64,000 nt of DNA from Adhaeribacter aquaticus DSM 16391 (GTDB lineage: Bacteria; Bacteroidota; Bacteroidia; Cytophagales; Hymenobacteraceae), in assembly GCF_000473365.1 (NCBI RefSeq), contig NZ_KI421517.1:3882001-3946000 (forward strand), in the 5' to 3' direction. Below, piece by piece: positions 24,814 through 33,529 of the stretch. The first letter of the stretch is position 1. Each line of letters opens with the position of its first letter. Position numbers and translations under genes: made by a program. The notes below the pieces were generated by a model. It did not search any database and was not told where the DNA came from. It saw only the letters and a program-made list of their open reading frames with translations.

Positions 24814-27800
24814 TCACCCCAATAATTCCAATAACTCCCGCTTATTCAAAGACTTAAGCAAAGCATTATCCGTCTTAACTACCTCTTTTACCAGCGCTTT
24901 CTTACTTTCCTGCAGTTTCTGGATTTTTTCCTCCACGGTATTCGGGCAGATAAGCCGGACGGCCACCACGTGTTTCTCCTGTCCAATGCGGTACACCCGG
25001 TCAATGGCCTGGTTTTCGACGGCGGGGTTCCACCATGGGTCTACCAGGTACACGTAATCGGCGCGGGTTAAATTCAAGCCGGTGCCACCCGCTTTTAAGC
25101 TTATTAAAAATACCCGTACGGCGGCGTTTTCCTGGAAGGTATTTACCACGGCGGCGCGGTCTTTGGTCTGCCCGGTGAGCATGGTAAATTGGATGCCGCG
25201 GGCCAGTAGTTCTTTTTTAATCAGTTCCAGCATGGAAACAAACTGCGAAAACACCAGTATTTTGTGGTGCGGCGCTTTGCTTTCTATTTGCTCCAGCAAA
25301 GTATCTATTTTGGCCGAGGGATGGTTTTGGCTATCGCCACCGGATATTAAAGCAGGGGAGTTACAGATCTGGCGCAGACGGGTCAGGCCGCGGAGCACCT
25401 GCATGCTGTTGCGGAGCTGTTCGCCTTCGTACTGCGAGGCAACATAATCCCGGATTTCATGCTCATTGTCGTCGTAAATGCGGCGCTGTTCTGGGCCCAT
25501 TTCGCAATAAATGACCATTTCGGTTTTGTCAGGTAAATCCTGGGCCACCTGGTCTTTGGTGCGGCGCAAAATAAACGGGCTAACCTTGCGCTGCAGTTCG
25601 GCGGACCGGCGGCTGTCTTTGAACTTATCAATAGGCGTGGAGTAATGGTTGCGGAAATAGCGTTTACTACCCAGCAAACCAGGGCAGGCAAACGAAAGCT
25701 GGCCGTACAAATCATAGGTATTGTTCTCGATGGGTGTACCCGTTAGCACCAGTTTATTCCGGGATTGCAGCAAGCGCACCGCCCGGTACCGTTCTGTTTC
25801 CGGGTTTTTTATGTTCTGCGATTCGTCGAGGATAATGTAGTTAAAAATATATGTTCGGAGCAGGGGCGCATCCATCAGCAAAGTGCCGTAAGAGGTCAGC
25901 ACTATTTCGTACTGGTCTAAATCCTGCAGATTCTTTACCCGATTCTGGCCGTAAATAGTCAGAACTTTCAACGATGGCGCAAACTTAGCAATTTCATCCT
26001 GCCAGTTAAACAGCAAGGAAGTAGGCACCACTATCAGGTTGGTGTTTTTCTGTACTTTTTGCCGCTGACTTAATAAAAATGCCAATACCTGAATAGTTTT
26101 ACCTAAACCCATATCATCGGCAAGGCAGCCGCCAAAGTTAAAATCATCCAGGAAAGTTAGCCAGTTGAGGCCTTGTTTCTGGTAAGGACGCAGGTTCGCG
26201 TGTAATTCTATGGGTACTTCAGCTTCGGGTAAAGCTTTAAAATTCGCCAGTCTTTGGCGATACAAGCTTAGCTCGGTTTGTACTTCCTGGCTTAGTACCT
26301 CGTCTTCGTACAGCTCATTTATAACCGAATAATTTACTTTGGCCGTCCGGATTTTATCTCCTACCACTTCGCCGGCCCCAAAATAGCGGGTAAACTTTTG
26401 CAGCCATTCTTCGGGCAAAATGCCTTGGGTGCCGTCACCGAGTTCTACAAAGCGGCTTTTGTTCCGGATGGTTTTGTGCAGGTATTTCAGGGGTACTTCT
26501 TTGTTGCCGAATTTTACTTTTACCGTCGTGTCAAACCAGTTAATGCCGCTCGTAACCTGTATGTTTATTTTAGCTTTGTGCGGATTAAGGTTATTGTTTT
26601 TAAGTTCTTTGAAGCCCAAAATGGTAATACCCCGGTTGCGCCAGGCATCAAAAGCATCCAGAAACCAGCCATCTTCTAAAAAGCGGCTGCGGTGCAGGTA
26701 AAAGTTTTCGCCTTGCAGTTGTTCGGCAAAAAACGGGTGTTCCCGCAGAATAGCGGCAATCAGGCTGTCCTCGGCTTCTTCGTCGCGGGCCAATGTAAAG
26801 GCTTTGCCGCGGGAGTCGGTGCCGTAAATTTGTTTACGCGTCATTACGGGTATTTCCAAAGGCCCGTATTTTATAACCGGCGTCAGCAAAATAAAATCTT
26901 CCGATTCCGATAAATAAATCAGCTCTTCGCGGCTTGTATCCAGTTTAAATTCGGCAATTTGTTTAGGGGTGGCCGGTTTTATGTAGGTATAATTTATCCT
27001 GATCTTGCTTTCCAGGTTAGCCAGAATGCTTTCCCGGAAATCGTTAAACTTACTTTCGGGCACCAGTATTTTGTGGTCGTACTTCCGGAAGAATTGAATT
27101 ACCCGCAGCACATCGGGGTTGTGCATAAAATACAAGCTGGTTTTGTGCTGAATAAAATACCCGTGTTTTACCTGCAATTTCTGCAAATCGTAAGTCTGGT
27201 CCTGCAGGATAATGTTACCGGTAATTTCATAAAACTGGTCTTTTACCACTACATCCAGCACCATATTTACCGGCATATCTTGCACCTGTACCAGCTCTAA
27301 CGTGCTAGCTGAAACGGAACTATTTGCTTTTATACTGGGCTGGTAAAAAGATAACTGCAGCGGGTTTTTTACCAATGCTTTCAAAGCTTCGTAATCGGCT
27401 TCACCGGGTTCCTGGTTGTAATTATTCTGGAATTTGGCTACCGCTGCGTAGAACTTCATTTCTTCGGGTTTATCGGTTAACCAGATTAAATCGGTAGGGA
27501 ATATGCTTTTTAAGGGATTCTTTAGTTTACCCGCCTGGGTTACCTTTGCCTGATAGAGCTCCAGGTACAAATGCTTGTAATATTTATGCTCGCCCAATAC
27601 CACCACCAACTGGGTTTTCTCCGGCTCTTCGGGGTTGGCTTTGGGATTAGGAAGTTTGGTTTTGGGTAAGAGTTGCTCTTTTAAATCCTGGGCCGTTTTC
27701 TCATTAAACAAGAGCAGTTCTTTTTGCTTGGGTTTTACCGTCAGGCGTTTGTTCTCATACTCCAATTCAAAATACCGCTCCAGGTTGTCGGTTTTAGAAA

Positions 27801-28215
27801 GGCCGTAATCTTTGGCTACCGGTTCTATTTTCTCGAGCCGCAGCTTCTCGTCAAAAAATACCCGAAACTCAGCCCGCAGCAATATGGCCTGCAGCACCTG
27901 CACCATGTGCGAACACAAATTAGTTTTGGGCACACCACAGGCACAGGATAACCGAATGGCTTGGTTGCCCTGGATTATGGCTACCCCCGGAAAACGGTCT
28001 GGCCCGACCGCACTGGCAAACGCACCGGCATTTACTTCCAAAAAGGTGGGGTACAAATCGTAGGATGACCCCATAATGCCAACTGATCCGGTAGCGCTAT
28101 GTTGAGTTAGGTGGGTATACGTAAGATCCGGTATGGCTATGCCCTCCAGTACATAATCTGTGGGGTGCACCTTACTTATTTTTGATTGCTCTATTTCAGT
28201 ATTTTTTTCCGGCAT
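24814..28215 (-). CDS. SWIM zinc finger plus SNF2-family helicase
   Basis: The protein has 1133 residues. A SWIM-type finger lies near residue 92 (CACG...LCSH). The SNF2 motor covers the C-terminal half: Walker A in LADDMGLGKTIQV near residue 700, the DESQ box near 797, and C-terminal motifs SLKAGGTGLNL and RVYRIGQ that bind the second helicase lobe. It should be a DNA translocase acting on DNA-bound proteins, in the RapA/HepA and SWIM-helicase group. The middle third is a DUF-like region ahead of the motor. It is a single-gene unit, and proteins of this size are a regular chromosomal gene in Bacteroidota. Confidence 0.9.
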   Translation of the reverse strand: MPEKNTEIEQSKISKVHPTDYVLEGIAIPDLTYTHLTQHSATGSVGIMGSSYDLYPTFLEVNAGAFASAVGPDRFPGVAIIQGNQAIRLSCACGVPKTNLCSHMVQVLQAILLRAEFRVFFDEKLRLEKIEPVAKDYGLSKTDNLERYFELEYENKRLTVKPKQKELLLFNEKTAQDLKEQLLPKTKLPNPKANPEEPEKTQLVVVLGEHKYYKHLYLELYQAKVTQAGKLKNPLKSIFPTDLIWLTDKPEEMKFYAAVAKFQNNYNQEPGEADYEALKALVKNPLQLSFYQPSIKANSSVSASTLELVQVQDMPVNMVLDVVVKDQFYEITGNIILQDQTYDLQKLQVKHGYFIQHKTSLYFMHNPDVLRVIQFFRKYDHKILVPESKFNDFRESILANLESKIRINYTYIKPATPKQIAEFKLDTSREELIYLSESEDFILLTPVIKYGPLEIPVMTRKQIYGTDSRGKAFTLARDEEAEDSLIAAILREHPFFAEQLQGENFYLHRSRFLEDGWFLDAFDAWRNRGITILGFKELKNNNLNPHKAKINIQVTSGINWFDTTVKVKFGNKEVPLKYLHKTIRNKSRFVELGDGTQGILPEEWLQKFTRYFGAGEVVGDKIRTAKVNYSVINELYEDEVLSQEVQTELSLYRQRLANFKALPEAEVPIELHANLRPYQKQGLNWLTFLDDFNFGGCLADDMGLGKTIQVLAFLLSQRQKVQKNTNLIVVPTSLLFNWQDEIAKFAPSLKVLTIYGQNRVKNLQDLDQYEIVLTSYGTLLMDAPLLRTYIFNYIILDESQNIKNPETERYRAVRLLQSRNKLVLTGTPIENNTYDLYGQLSFACPGLLGSKRYFRNHYSTPIDKFKDSRRSAELQRKVSPFILRRTKDQVAQDLPDKTEMVIYCEMGPEQRRIYDDNEHEIRDYVASQYEGEQLRNSMQVLRGLTRLRQICNSPALISGGDSQNHPSAKIDTLLEQIESKAPHHKILVFSQFVSMLELIKKELLARGIQFTMLTGQTKDRAAVVNTFQENAAVRVFLISLKAGGTGLNLTRADYVYLVDPWWNPAVENQAIDRVYRIGQEKHVVAVRLICPNTVEEKIQKLQESKKALVKEVVKTDNALLKSLNKRELLELLG

Positions 28216-28462
28216 TTAACCTTTTTCTTCCTGCTCAGAAAGTTAAGCAGAATCTTCTGGTTTATCTGCTTTCCGGTTTAAGTAGAGATGAATGAAAAGG
28301 TTTAAAATAAAATATAAAACTTTATAATCAGATAATTAGCATTGTATTTATGAAGTATTGGTTTTATTACAATATAAGGTTTTTCAACATTTTATAGGAG
28401 TAGATTAGGAGGAGTATTATTTGCTAAACCCTCATAATACTTAAAATGTAAATACTAAAAGT

Positions 28463-28543
28463 GTCATTCCGAGCATGTCGAGGAATCTAAGTATTACCGC
28501 CAATAGTGGTATGATTTAGATCCTTCGACAAGCTCAGGATGAC
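28463..28543. repeat. REP-like palindromic repeat, 81 bases
   Basis: Left arm GTCATTCCGAGCATGTCGAG (from 28463) and right arm ending AAGCTCAGGATGAC (28530-28543) are imperfect complements. The string CCTTCGACAAGCTCAGGATG is a very common intergenic repeat in Bacteroidota genomes, whose usual misreading is the peptide HPELVEGS. Confidence 0.8.
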
Positions 28544-28593
28544 CAATAAGTAGTGCAGAGAGCAAAGTAAAAAAGAGTTTCACTAGTTTGAAC

Positions 28594-28676
28594 AGGGTGG
28601 GCCTTTTGAGGTTGTGGTGTTGCGCAGCAACATTCCGCAGCGGAGCAAGGAAAACATTCCGAAGGCAGCCCACCCT
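28594..28676. repeat. Second structured intergenic repeat
   Basis: AGGGTGGGC (28594-28602) and GCCCACCCT (28668-28676) are exact complements bracketing smaller dyads such as TGTTGC GCA GCAACA. The enclosed GC-rich stretch is unlike the surrounding AT-rich DNA. It is probably part of the same repeat family as the preceding element. Confidence 0.5.
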
Positions 28677-28850
28677 ATTCAGACGGGGCCTCGCGGCCGT
28701 GAGCCTACTTAGGCAGAAATAACCCTTAGCACCAATGCATTGAAAGAGGTATTCTTTCAAAAATAGCCCGTAGCCTTTCTAATGGACTCCTGTAACTTAT
28801 GAAATTTATCATCCTGATTCCTTAAGTTTGCATTAAAAAGCAGCAAAAAC

Positions 28851-29417
28851 GTGCAGGAAGAGCAGAAGCAGGTATTAACCCCGGAGATACCAGAAAGGCA
28901 GGAAAGATTAGTCTTTTTTGCTTTACCCTTTAAAAAACTCAAACTCAAATACCCCTGGCAGAACCGGGTTATATTTTTTGACCCAACCGAAATTTACAGG
29001 CGGTTGCCTATTAACCTTTACCAACGGCTGCAAACCCACATGGCATTTAAAGACATGTTCCCGGACCGCAAAGATGGCTTTTGCTCCTGTGGTTGCGGCG
29101 AACCCCTTAGTGGCCGGCGCAGGCGTTGGGTGTCTGACGATTGTTCTAAATTTGCATTGGCGGTTTGGGGTATTATTGATGGGCAGGTAGGGCATATTGA
29201 ATATTACGTAGCTAAATATAACCAGCGGGTATGTGCTATTTGCCGGGCCCGTCGCGATTTAAAAGTAGATCATATAGTACCGGTTAAGCACGGGGGAGGC
29301 GGTTGCTGGCTTTCTAATTTTCAATTGTTGTGCCACACCTGCCATGTAAGCAAAACCAACAAAGATTTTGGGTGGAAGCAAAAAAAGGCTGAAAAACCTA
29401 TTAAAGTTAAAACTTAA
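28851..29417 (+). CDS. HNH endonuclease-domain protein
   Basis: The protein has 188 residues; the start is a GTG, the first plausible start after an in-frame TGA at 28815. A first Cys cluster reads CSCGCGEPLSGRRRRWVSDDC (positions about 77-97). The HNH motif follows: CAICRARRDLKVDHIVPVKH, then LLCHTCHVSKTNKD. Zinc-binding Cys pairs and the DHI/V and N/H positions of the HNH fold are present. It likely cuts DNA; stand-alone HNH proteins of this size serve in phage defence, DNA repair or mobile elements, and the role here is not decided. It follows the repeat region and its terminator overlaps its stop. Confidence 0.8.
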   Translation: MQEEQKQVLTPEIPERQERLVFFALPFKKLKLKYPWQNRVIFFDPTEIYRRLPINLYQRLQTHMAFKDMFPDRKDGFCSCGCGEPLSGRRRRWVSDDCSKFALAVWGIIDGQVGHIEYYVAKYNQRVCAICRARRDLKVDHIVPVKHGGGGCWLSNFQLLCHTCHVSKTNKDFGWKQKKAEKPIKVKT

Positions 29418-29450
29418 AAAGAGCCTCATCTGCTGCTCTTTTTAAGTTTT
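29409..29450 (+). terminator. Terminator overlapping the HNH stop codon
   Basis: A perfect 16-bp stem (29409-29424 with 29435-29450) starts before the TAA at 29415-29417. Its T-runs lie within the 3' arm. It may also act for the convergent gene at 29491. Confidence 0.8.
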
Positions 29451-29490
29451 AATGATAGATACTTGAAAGAAGTTAAGAAGTAAAAAGCGT

Positions 29491-30693
29491 TTAGACCTTT
29501 TTACTATAACTGGGTAAAGACATGGCCGCCATCATTAAACCGCGGGTAAAGGCGACGTTAAATACATCGCCCGCATATCCACCTCCGCCGCCGCCACCAG
29601 CTACGCCACCGCCTTTTATGCCACCCCGTTCCAGGTCGTAATCTAGGATATGGGGGTGCTCGGGCAGCAAGCCGCGGTTATAGCCGTTTCGCAGTACCTC
29701 CTGCATTACGGCAAATAAATTAGCCTGTCCTTCGTCTATAAAGCATTCAACATATTTGTCGTAATCTTTATCGACGGTTACATTACGGTAGTGCATGTGG
29801 TTAATGCGGTCGCGGGAAGCGAAGTAGCGGCAAACTTCTACCGGATCTTCACCCATTTCACGGGTTACTCCTGGGTCGTAGGTAATGCCGTTGGCGGGAC
29901 TATCCACTATTGAAATCAGGCGTTTCCAACCCGCGAGGTTAGCCATAATCTGGTCGGAGCCATGGGCTACCTGAGCTACCGGGTCGTTAGGGTGCAGAGC
30001 CATACGCACACCGGCTTTTTCGGCAGCTGGAATAACGGCTTTTAAAAAATACGTAAGGTTGGCCCAAATTTCATTTGCTTTGTGGGTACCTATTTCGGGT
30101 TTGGCAGGCAAATCTTTCACCCGACTGTAGTCGTAGCCGGTAACGCCGGAGCCACCCCGTCCTTCCATTTCATAGTACCCTTCGTCCAGCCGGTCTACAT
30201 AAAAGTTGTATTCTACATTTGGCAAGCCGCAGATCCCGGCTACCCGCAAGGATTCTTTAAAATTTAAAATATCTTTATCGCGGCCTTCACGCCCCAATAC
30301 AATGTTGGAACTTACCGGATGCATCAGGTTGAGCACGGTCAATCCTTGACTTTTTAACCGATCCAGGTGTTTCCGCAAATGCGCCTCTTGCCAAGGGATA
30401 GGTCCATTGGCCGGATAAGCACCATTTATATTGGTAACCCCCATTTGTTTAATGCGACGAATGGTTTTCTCGTCGGCATCCAGGGCACAAAACATAAGGA
30501 TTTTCGGGGTGCTGGCCGTTTCGCTAATAGGCCAGGCCGCTACCGAATTGTTACCCTGATTTCCGGTGGGCTCGTCGTTTTTGCCGGCTGCCTCGGCTGC
30601 CTGGCTTGCATCGGTACAGGCATGCAAGCCCACTACAGACAAAGCGGCTAAAGCTGTCCCCTTTTTTATAAAATCGCGTCGGTTTTTTTTCAT
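29491..30693 (-). CDS. Tat-exported mannonate-dehydratase-like TIM-barrel protein
   Basis: The protein has 400 residues. A twin-arginine signal (RRDFIKKG) is followed by a hydrophobic stretch and lipobox-like VVGLHAC, so it is probably a Tat lipoprotein. The barrel matches UxuA relatives: MALHPNDP, DSPANGITYDPG, HMHYRNV, and DEGQANLFAVMQ. UxuA dehydrates mannonate in the cytoplasm; exported relatives may act on an oligosaccharide-derived acid or be sugar isomerases. A low-complexity glycine loop (GGGVAGGGGGGGYAGD) near residue 368 is unusual. The hexuronate-type carrier at 5114 is too far to count as linked. Confidence 0.78.
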   Translation of the reverse strand: MKKNRRDFIKKGTALAALSVVGLHACTDASQAAEAAGKNDEPTGNQGNNSVAAWPISETASTPKILMFCALDADEKTIRRIKQMGVTNINGAYPANGPIPWQEAHLRKHLDRLKSQGLTVLNLMHPVSSNIVLGREGRDKDILNFKESLRVAGICGLPNVEYNFYVDRLDEGYYEMEGRGGSGVTGYDYSRVKDLPAKPEIGTHKANEIWANLTYFLKAVIPAAEKAGVRMALHPNDPVAQVAHGSDQIMANLAGWKRLISIVDSPANGITYDPGVTREMGEDPVEVCRYFASRDRINHMHYRNVTVDKDYDKYVECFIDEGQANLFAVMQEVLRNGYNRGLLPEHPHILDYDLERGGIKGGGVAGGGGGGGYAGDVFNVAFTRGLMMAAMSLPSYSKKV

Positions 30694-31063
30694 ACAGAAT
30701 AAGTGGTGGTTAGGGTGGTGGATAAAGTTGAGTTTTTACTTAAACTAATAATTAATTCTTATCTATAAAAACTAAAGAATATTAGATAGTTATATTAAAG
30801 GATAAATCAATGTTTAACAATTTTAAGATCTAATTTTTAAAGCTAAAGCAAGTGGAATTATAAAGAACAAGCTTTAACCTCTTAATCAGGTTTATTAAAA
30901 ATATTGCTTTTTCGGATTAAGGATAGTAATGTCGGTAAAAAATTTGATCCAATGAAACAGCAGCATTTTAAAGCCTTCTTTTAATTTTGCCAGCCAAGCT
31001 TTCCCCAAAAAGCAGATTTCAGGAATGAAAGAGGGGGAAGGCTTGATTGAAAATAAAAATAGC
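30694..31063. other. AT-rich divergent region
   Basis: No coding sequence seen. It separates the Tat lipoprotein (leftward) from the ITPase-like gene (rightward). I could not place clear promoter boxes. Confidence 0.35.
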
Positions 31064-31624
31064 ATGAGTAATATCGAAAAAATAATTGTAGTTGCTTCTA
31101 AAAACCCAGTAAAAGTAGAGGCTGCTCTGACGGGCTTTAGCAAGATTTTCCCGGATTGCTCTTTCCGGGCGGTGCCGGTTTCGGTACCCTCCGATGTGGC
31201 CGACCAACCGATGACGGATGCGGAAACGCTAATGGGGGCTACTAACCGGGTAAATCATGCCTTTGCCGCCTATCCGGAGGCGGATTTTTGGATTGGGATT
31301 GAGGGAGGCGTTCAATTTGAACAAGATGAATTAGCTGCTTTGGCCTGGGTAGTGGTGCGCTCCGGAACACAATTGGGAAAAGCACGTTCGGGTACCTTCT
31401 TTTTACCTAAAGCCATAGCTGACCTGGTAGCCCAGGGGATGGAGTTGGGGCAAGCCAATGATATCGTATTCAGCAAATCAAATTCAAAGCAAAAAAGTGG
31501 TGCTATTGGCTTGCTTACCGATAATGCTGTAGATCGCACGCTTCTGGACGAACAGGCCGTGGTACTGGCATTAGTTTCTTTTAAAAACCCGGAGTTGTAT
31601 AATCAACCAGAAATAGTCCCTTAA
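31064..31624 (+). CDS. yjjX: Inosine/xanthosine triphosphatase
   Basis: The ATG at 31064 is preferred because the core strand IIVVASKNPVKVEAAL begins at once; a frame start at 31025 adds 13 polar residues. The protein has 186 residues. It shows the YjjX features: ASKNPVK, DVADQPMTDAETL, DFWIGIEGGV, ARSGTFFLP, and SGAIGLLTDNAVDR. It hydrolyses non-canonical ITP and XTP to keep them out of nucleic acids. It is convergent with the YihY gene, with 41 bases between the stops. Confidence 0.92.
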   Translation: MSNIEKIIVVASKNPVKVEAALTGFSKIFPDCSFRAVPVSVPSDVADQPMTDAETLMGATNRVNHAFAAYPEADFWIGIEGGVQFEQDELAALAWVVVRSGTQLGKARSGTFFLPKAIADLVAQGMELGQANDIVFSKSNSKQKSGAIGLLTDNAVDRTLLDEQAVVLALVSFKNPELYNQPEIVP

Positions 31625-31665
31625 ATTCATCTGAAAAAATAAAAGCTTTAAGTTCAGTTAACCCT

Positions 31666-32574
31666 TTATTCTTCCTTCTCGATTTCGTGTTGTTCTACTT
31701 TAATAGCATGATCAGCTGGTTCTATTTTACGGTCTTTTTCACGGGAGTACACCTGTGTAAATTCGGCGCCTAACAGAAAAATGATGGAAGAATAATAAAC
31801 CCAAACCAGTAATAATACTACTGATCCAGCGGCTCCGTAGGTATCGCCTAAGGGCTCGTACTGTAAATAAAAATTTAAGCAAAAGCGCCCTACTACAAAA
31901 AGTATGGCCGTAACCAAGGCTCCCACCCATACGTTTGGCCACCGGATGTTTACATCTGGCAGTACTTTGTAAATAGCCGCGAATATGACGGTACTGAGGC
32001 CAACCGTGAAAATCTGGTTGCCTATAGTAATTAAGTAAACGGCTATACCGGAAAACTTCTGTCGGATAAAATCATTCAGCAGGCCCAGCATTACCTCGAT
32101 AGATAAGGATACGAGGAGCAGGAAACCCAGGCTTACCACAAGGGCCAATGATAACAGCCGGCTAACAATAAGTTTCAGCCAACCTTTTTCTGCTTTTGCT
32201 TTTACATTCCACATAGCATTCAGGGCGTCTTGTAAAGCCACAAAAACAGTAGTAGCGGTGAAAGCCATGGTGCCTATACCTAAAATGGTACCCCACGTAC
32301 TGGCCGGCGACAAACTGGCATTTTCAATGATGCTCTGGATTTGTTCCGCTCCGTCCCGGCCAATAATGCCGCTTATCTGGTGTACCAGCTCGCCTCTTAC
32401 TGCTTCCCGCCCAAAGGCTGCTCCGGCAATCCGGATGAGGATTATTAATACTCCGGGTAGCGAAAAGATGGTGTAAAAGCCAATTATGGCCGCAAAATCT
32501 AAGGGCTTATCTTCTGCAAATTCTTTAAAAGTAAGTTTTATTAAGCGTTTGGCAAATGACAATTTATTAATCAT
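31666..32574 (-). CDS. YihY/virulence factor BrkB family membrane protein
   Basis: The protein has 302 residues with about six membrane helices. Family motifs are FAEDKPLDFAAIIGFYTIFSLPG at the first helix, and AAIYKVLPDVNIRWPNVWVGA before the fourth. The last helix ends GAEFTQVYSREKD, then a charged C-terminus (VEQHEIEKEE). It belongs to the inner-membrane UPF0761-like family, often misnamed ribonuclease BN; its function is unsettled. It stands alone. Confidence 0.92.
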   Translation of the reverse strand: MINKLSFAKRLIKLTFKEFAEDKPLDFAAIIGFYTIFSLPGVLIILIRIAGAAFGREAVRGELVHQISGIIGRDGAEQIQSIIENASLSPASTWGTILGIGTMAFTATTVFVALQDALNAMWNVKAKAEKGWLKLIVSRLLSLALVVSLGFLLLVSLSIEVMLGLLNDFIRQKFSGIAVYLITIGNQIFTVGLSTVIFAAIYKVLPDVNIRWPNVWVGALVTAILFVVGRFCLNFYLQYEPLGDTYGAAGSVVLLLVWVYYSSIIFLLGAEFTQVYSREKDRKIEPADHAIKVEQHEIEKEE

Positions 32575-32831
32575 GCTTCAGCTAAAGAGCGTTTAATATA
32601 GTTACAAAACTATAAAACAGGTAAATTTTAAAGGTACGGTAATATAAAAGCGGGGGTTAGGAAGTCAGGATAGCAGAGAATTTAAGAAGTGCTGGATCGG
32701 CTATTTAATAACTGTTTTAAGTAATTTTTAGGTATAGGGCAGAAAGGGATTTATAAGGCAAAATTTAACCTGGTTTTGAGGTAAGAAACGGTTTATAGGC
32801 AATAAGTGGGTGTTGTTATTGCTTTTGGGAA

Positions 32832-33341
32832 TTAAATAGCTGAAAAATCATAAATTTTAATTTTTCCCCAGGGCCCGCCCCGGTATTCCCACAACCCAAA
32901 CCCAACTCCTTCGGCCCGTATTGGCTCGAATGCTGCTGTAAGTTCTTCGTACAACTTATTAGCTATTTCTGGTTCTACTTTATTTTGCACGGTTACATGG
33001 GGGCGAAGTCCTTGTTTATCCTGAGGTGTAAGATATGGTTGCCATTGCTTTTGCAAATAAGCATGTAGATTTTTTAGAACAGGGCTTTCTAATTTATAGG
33101 CCACCCCCCGTCCAAGTTTTATTACGGAAGTTACTTCCAAAGAAATAACCTTTTGCCTGGCAGCAACTTCCTCCAGGAGCTCTTTCACCGCCGGAACATT
33201 AGGTAAATGGTGAAACAAGGTTAAATGAGCATCCAGGTAATTGATTTTCTCAGGAAAATGCTTTTTCCGCAATTGGTTGAAGAAAGCAAAAGCTGCCGGA
33301 TTAAGTTGGAGGGTCAGAATTAAGGGTGCTGTTTCGGCCAT
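32832..33341 (-). CDS. 2H phosphoesterase (2'-5' RNA ligase family)
   Basis: The protein has 169 residues. The two catalytic HxT-type motifs are His39 in AHLTLF and His115 in RPHVTVQ. The repeat symmetry of the 2H fold is seen with the paired beta strands. Family members cleave or join 2'-5' RNA or act on cyclic phosphodiesters; the substrate here is unknown. It is divergent from the NRAMP-like gene across 188 bases. Confidence 0.88.
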   Translation of the reverse strand: MAETAPLILTLQLNPAAFAFFNQLRKKHFPEKINYLDAHLTLFHHLPNVPAVKELLEEVAARQKVISLEVTSVIKLGRGVAYKLESPVLKNLHAYLQKQWQPYLTPQDKQGLRPHVTVQNKVEPEIANKLYEELTAAFEPIRAEGVGFGLWEYRGGPWGKIKIYDFSAI

Positions 33342-33529
33342 ATTTCTTTTTACGGGGAGATACTTATAAAGGTAAAAGCGGGCAGTTGGGGTTGGAGGAA
33401 TTTTATAACCAGGTACCAGCGGGATGATTTTTTTTGCAATTTTTTAAATTTTTAGATTCTTAAATAGAAAGAAGTAAGAAATTTTGAAAGAAACCCTTAA
33501 ATTAAAAGCAGAAGCTAATTATACTACCC

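Larger units (their letters stand above)
28216..28850. other. Intergenic region with two structured repeats
   Basis: Holds the helicase promoter at its left, then the palindromic repeats at 28463-28543 and 28594-28676. An 88-codon minus-strand frame through it (HPELVEGS) is a translation of the repeat and is not a gene. Confidence 0.6.

Noticed and set aside
28494-28760. 88-codon minus-strand gene
   Set aside because: It is translation of the palindromic repeats (HPELVEGS) and shows no independent coding signal.
23887-29417. The membrane protein, helicase and HNH gene as one defence operon
   Set aside because: The helicase is a common chromosomal type, the HNH gene is on the other strand, and repeats lie between them. 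Only the first gene looks foreign, so I kept it as a single-gene lead.
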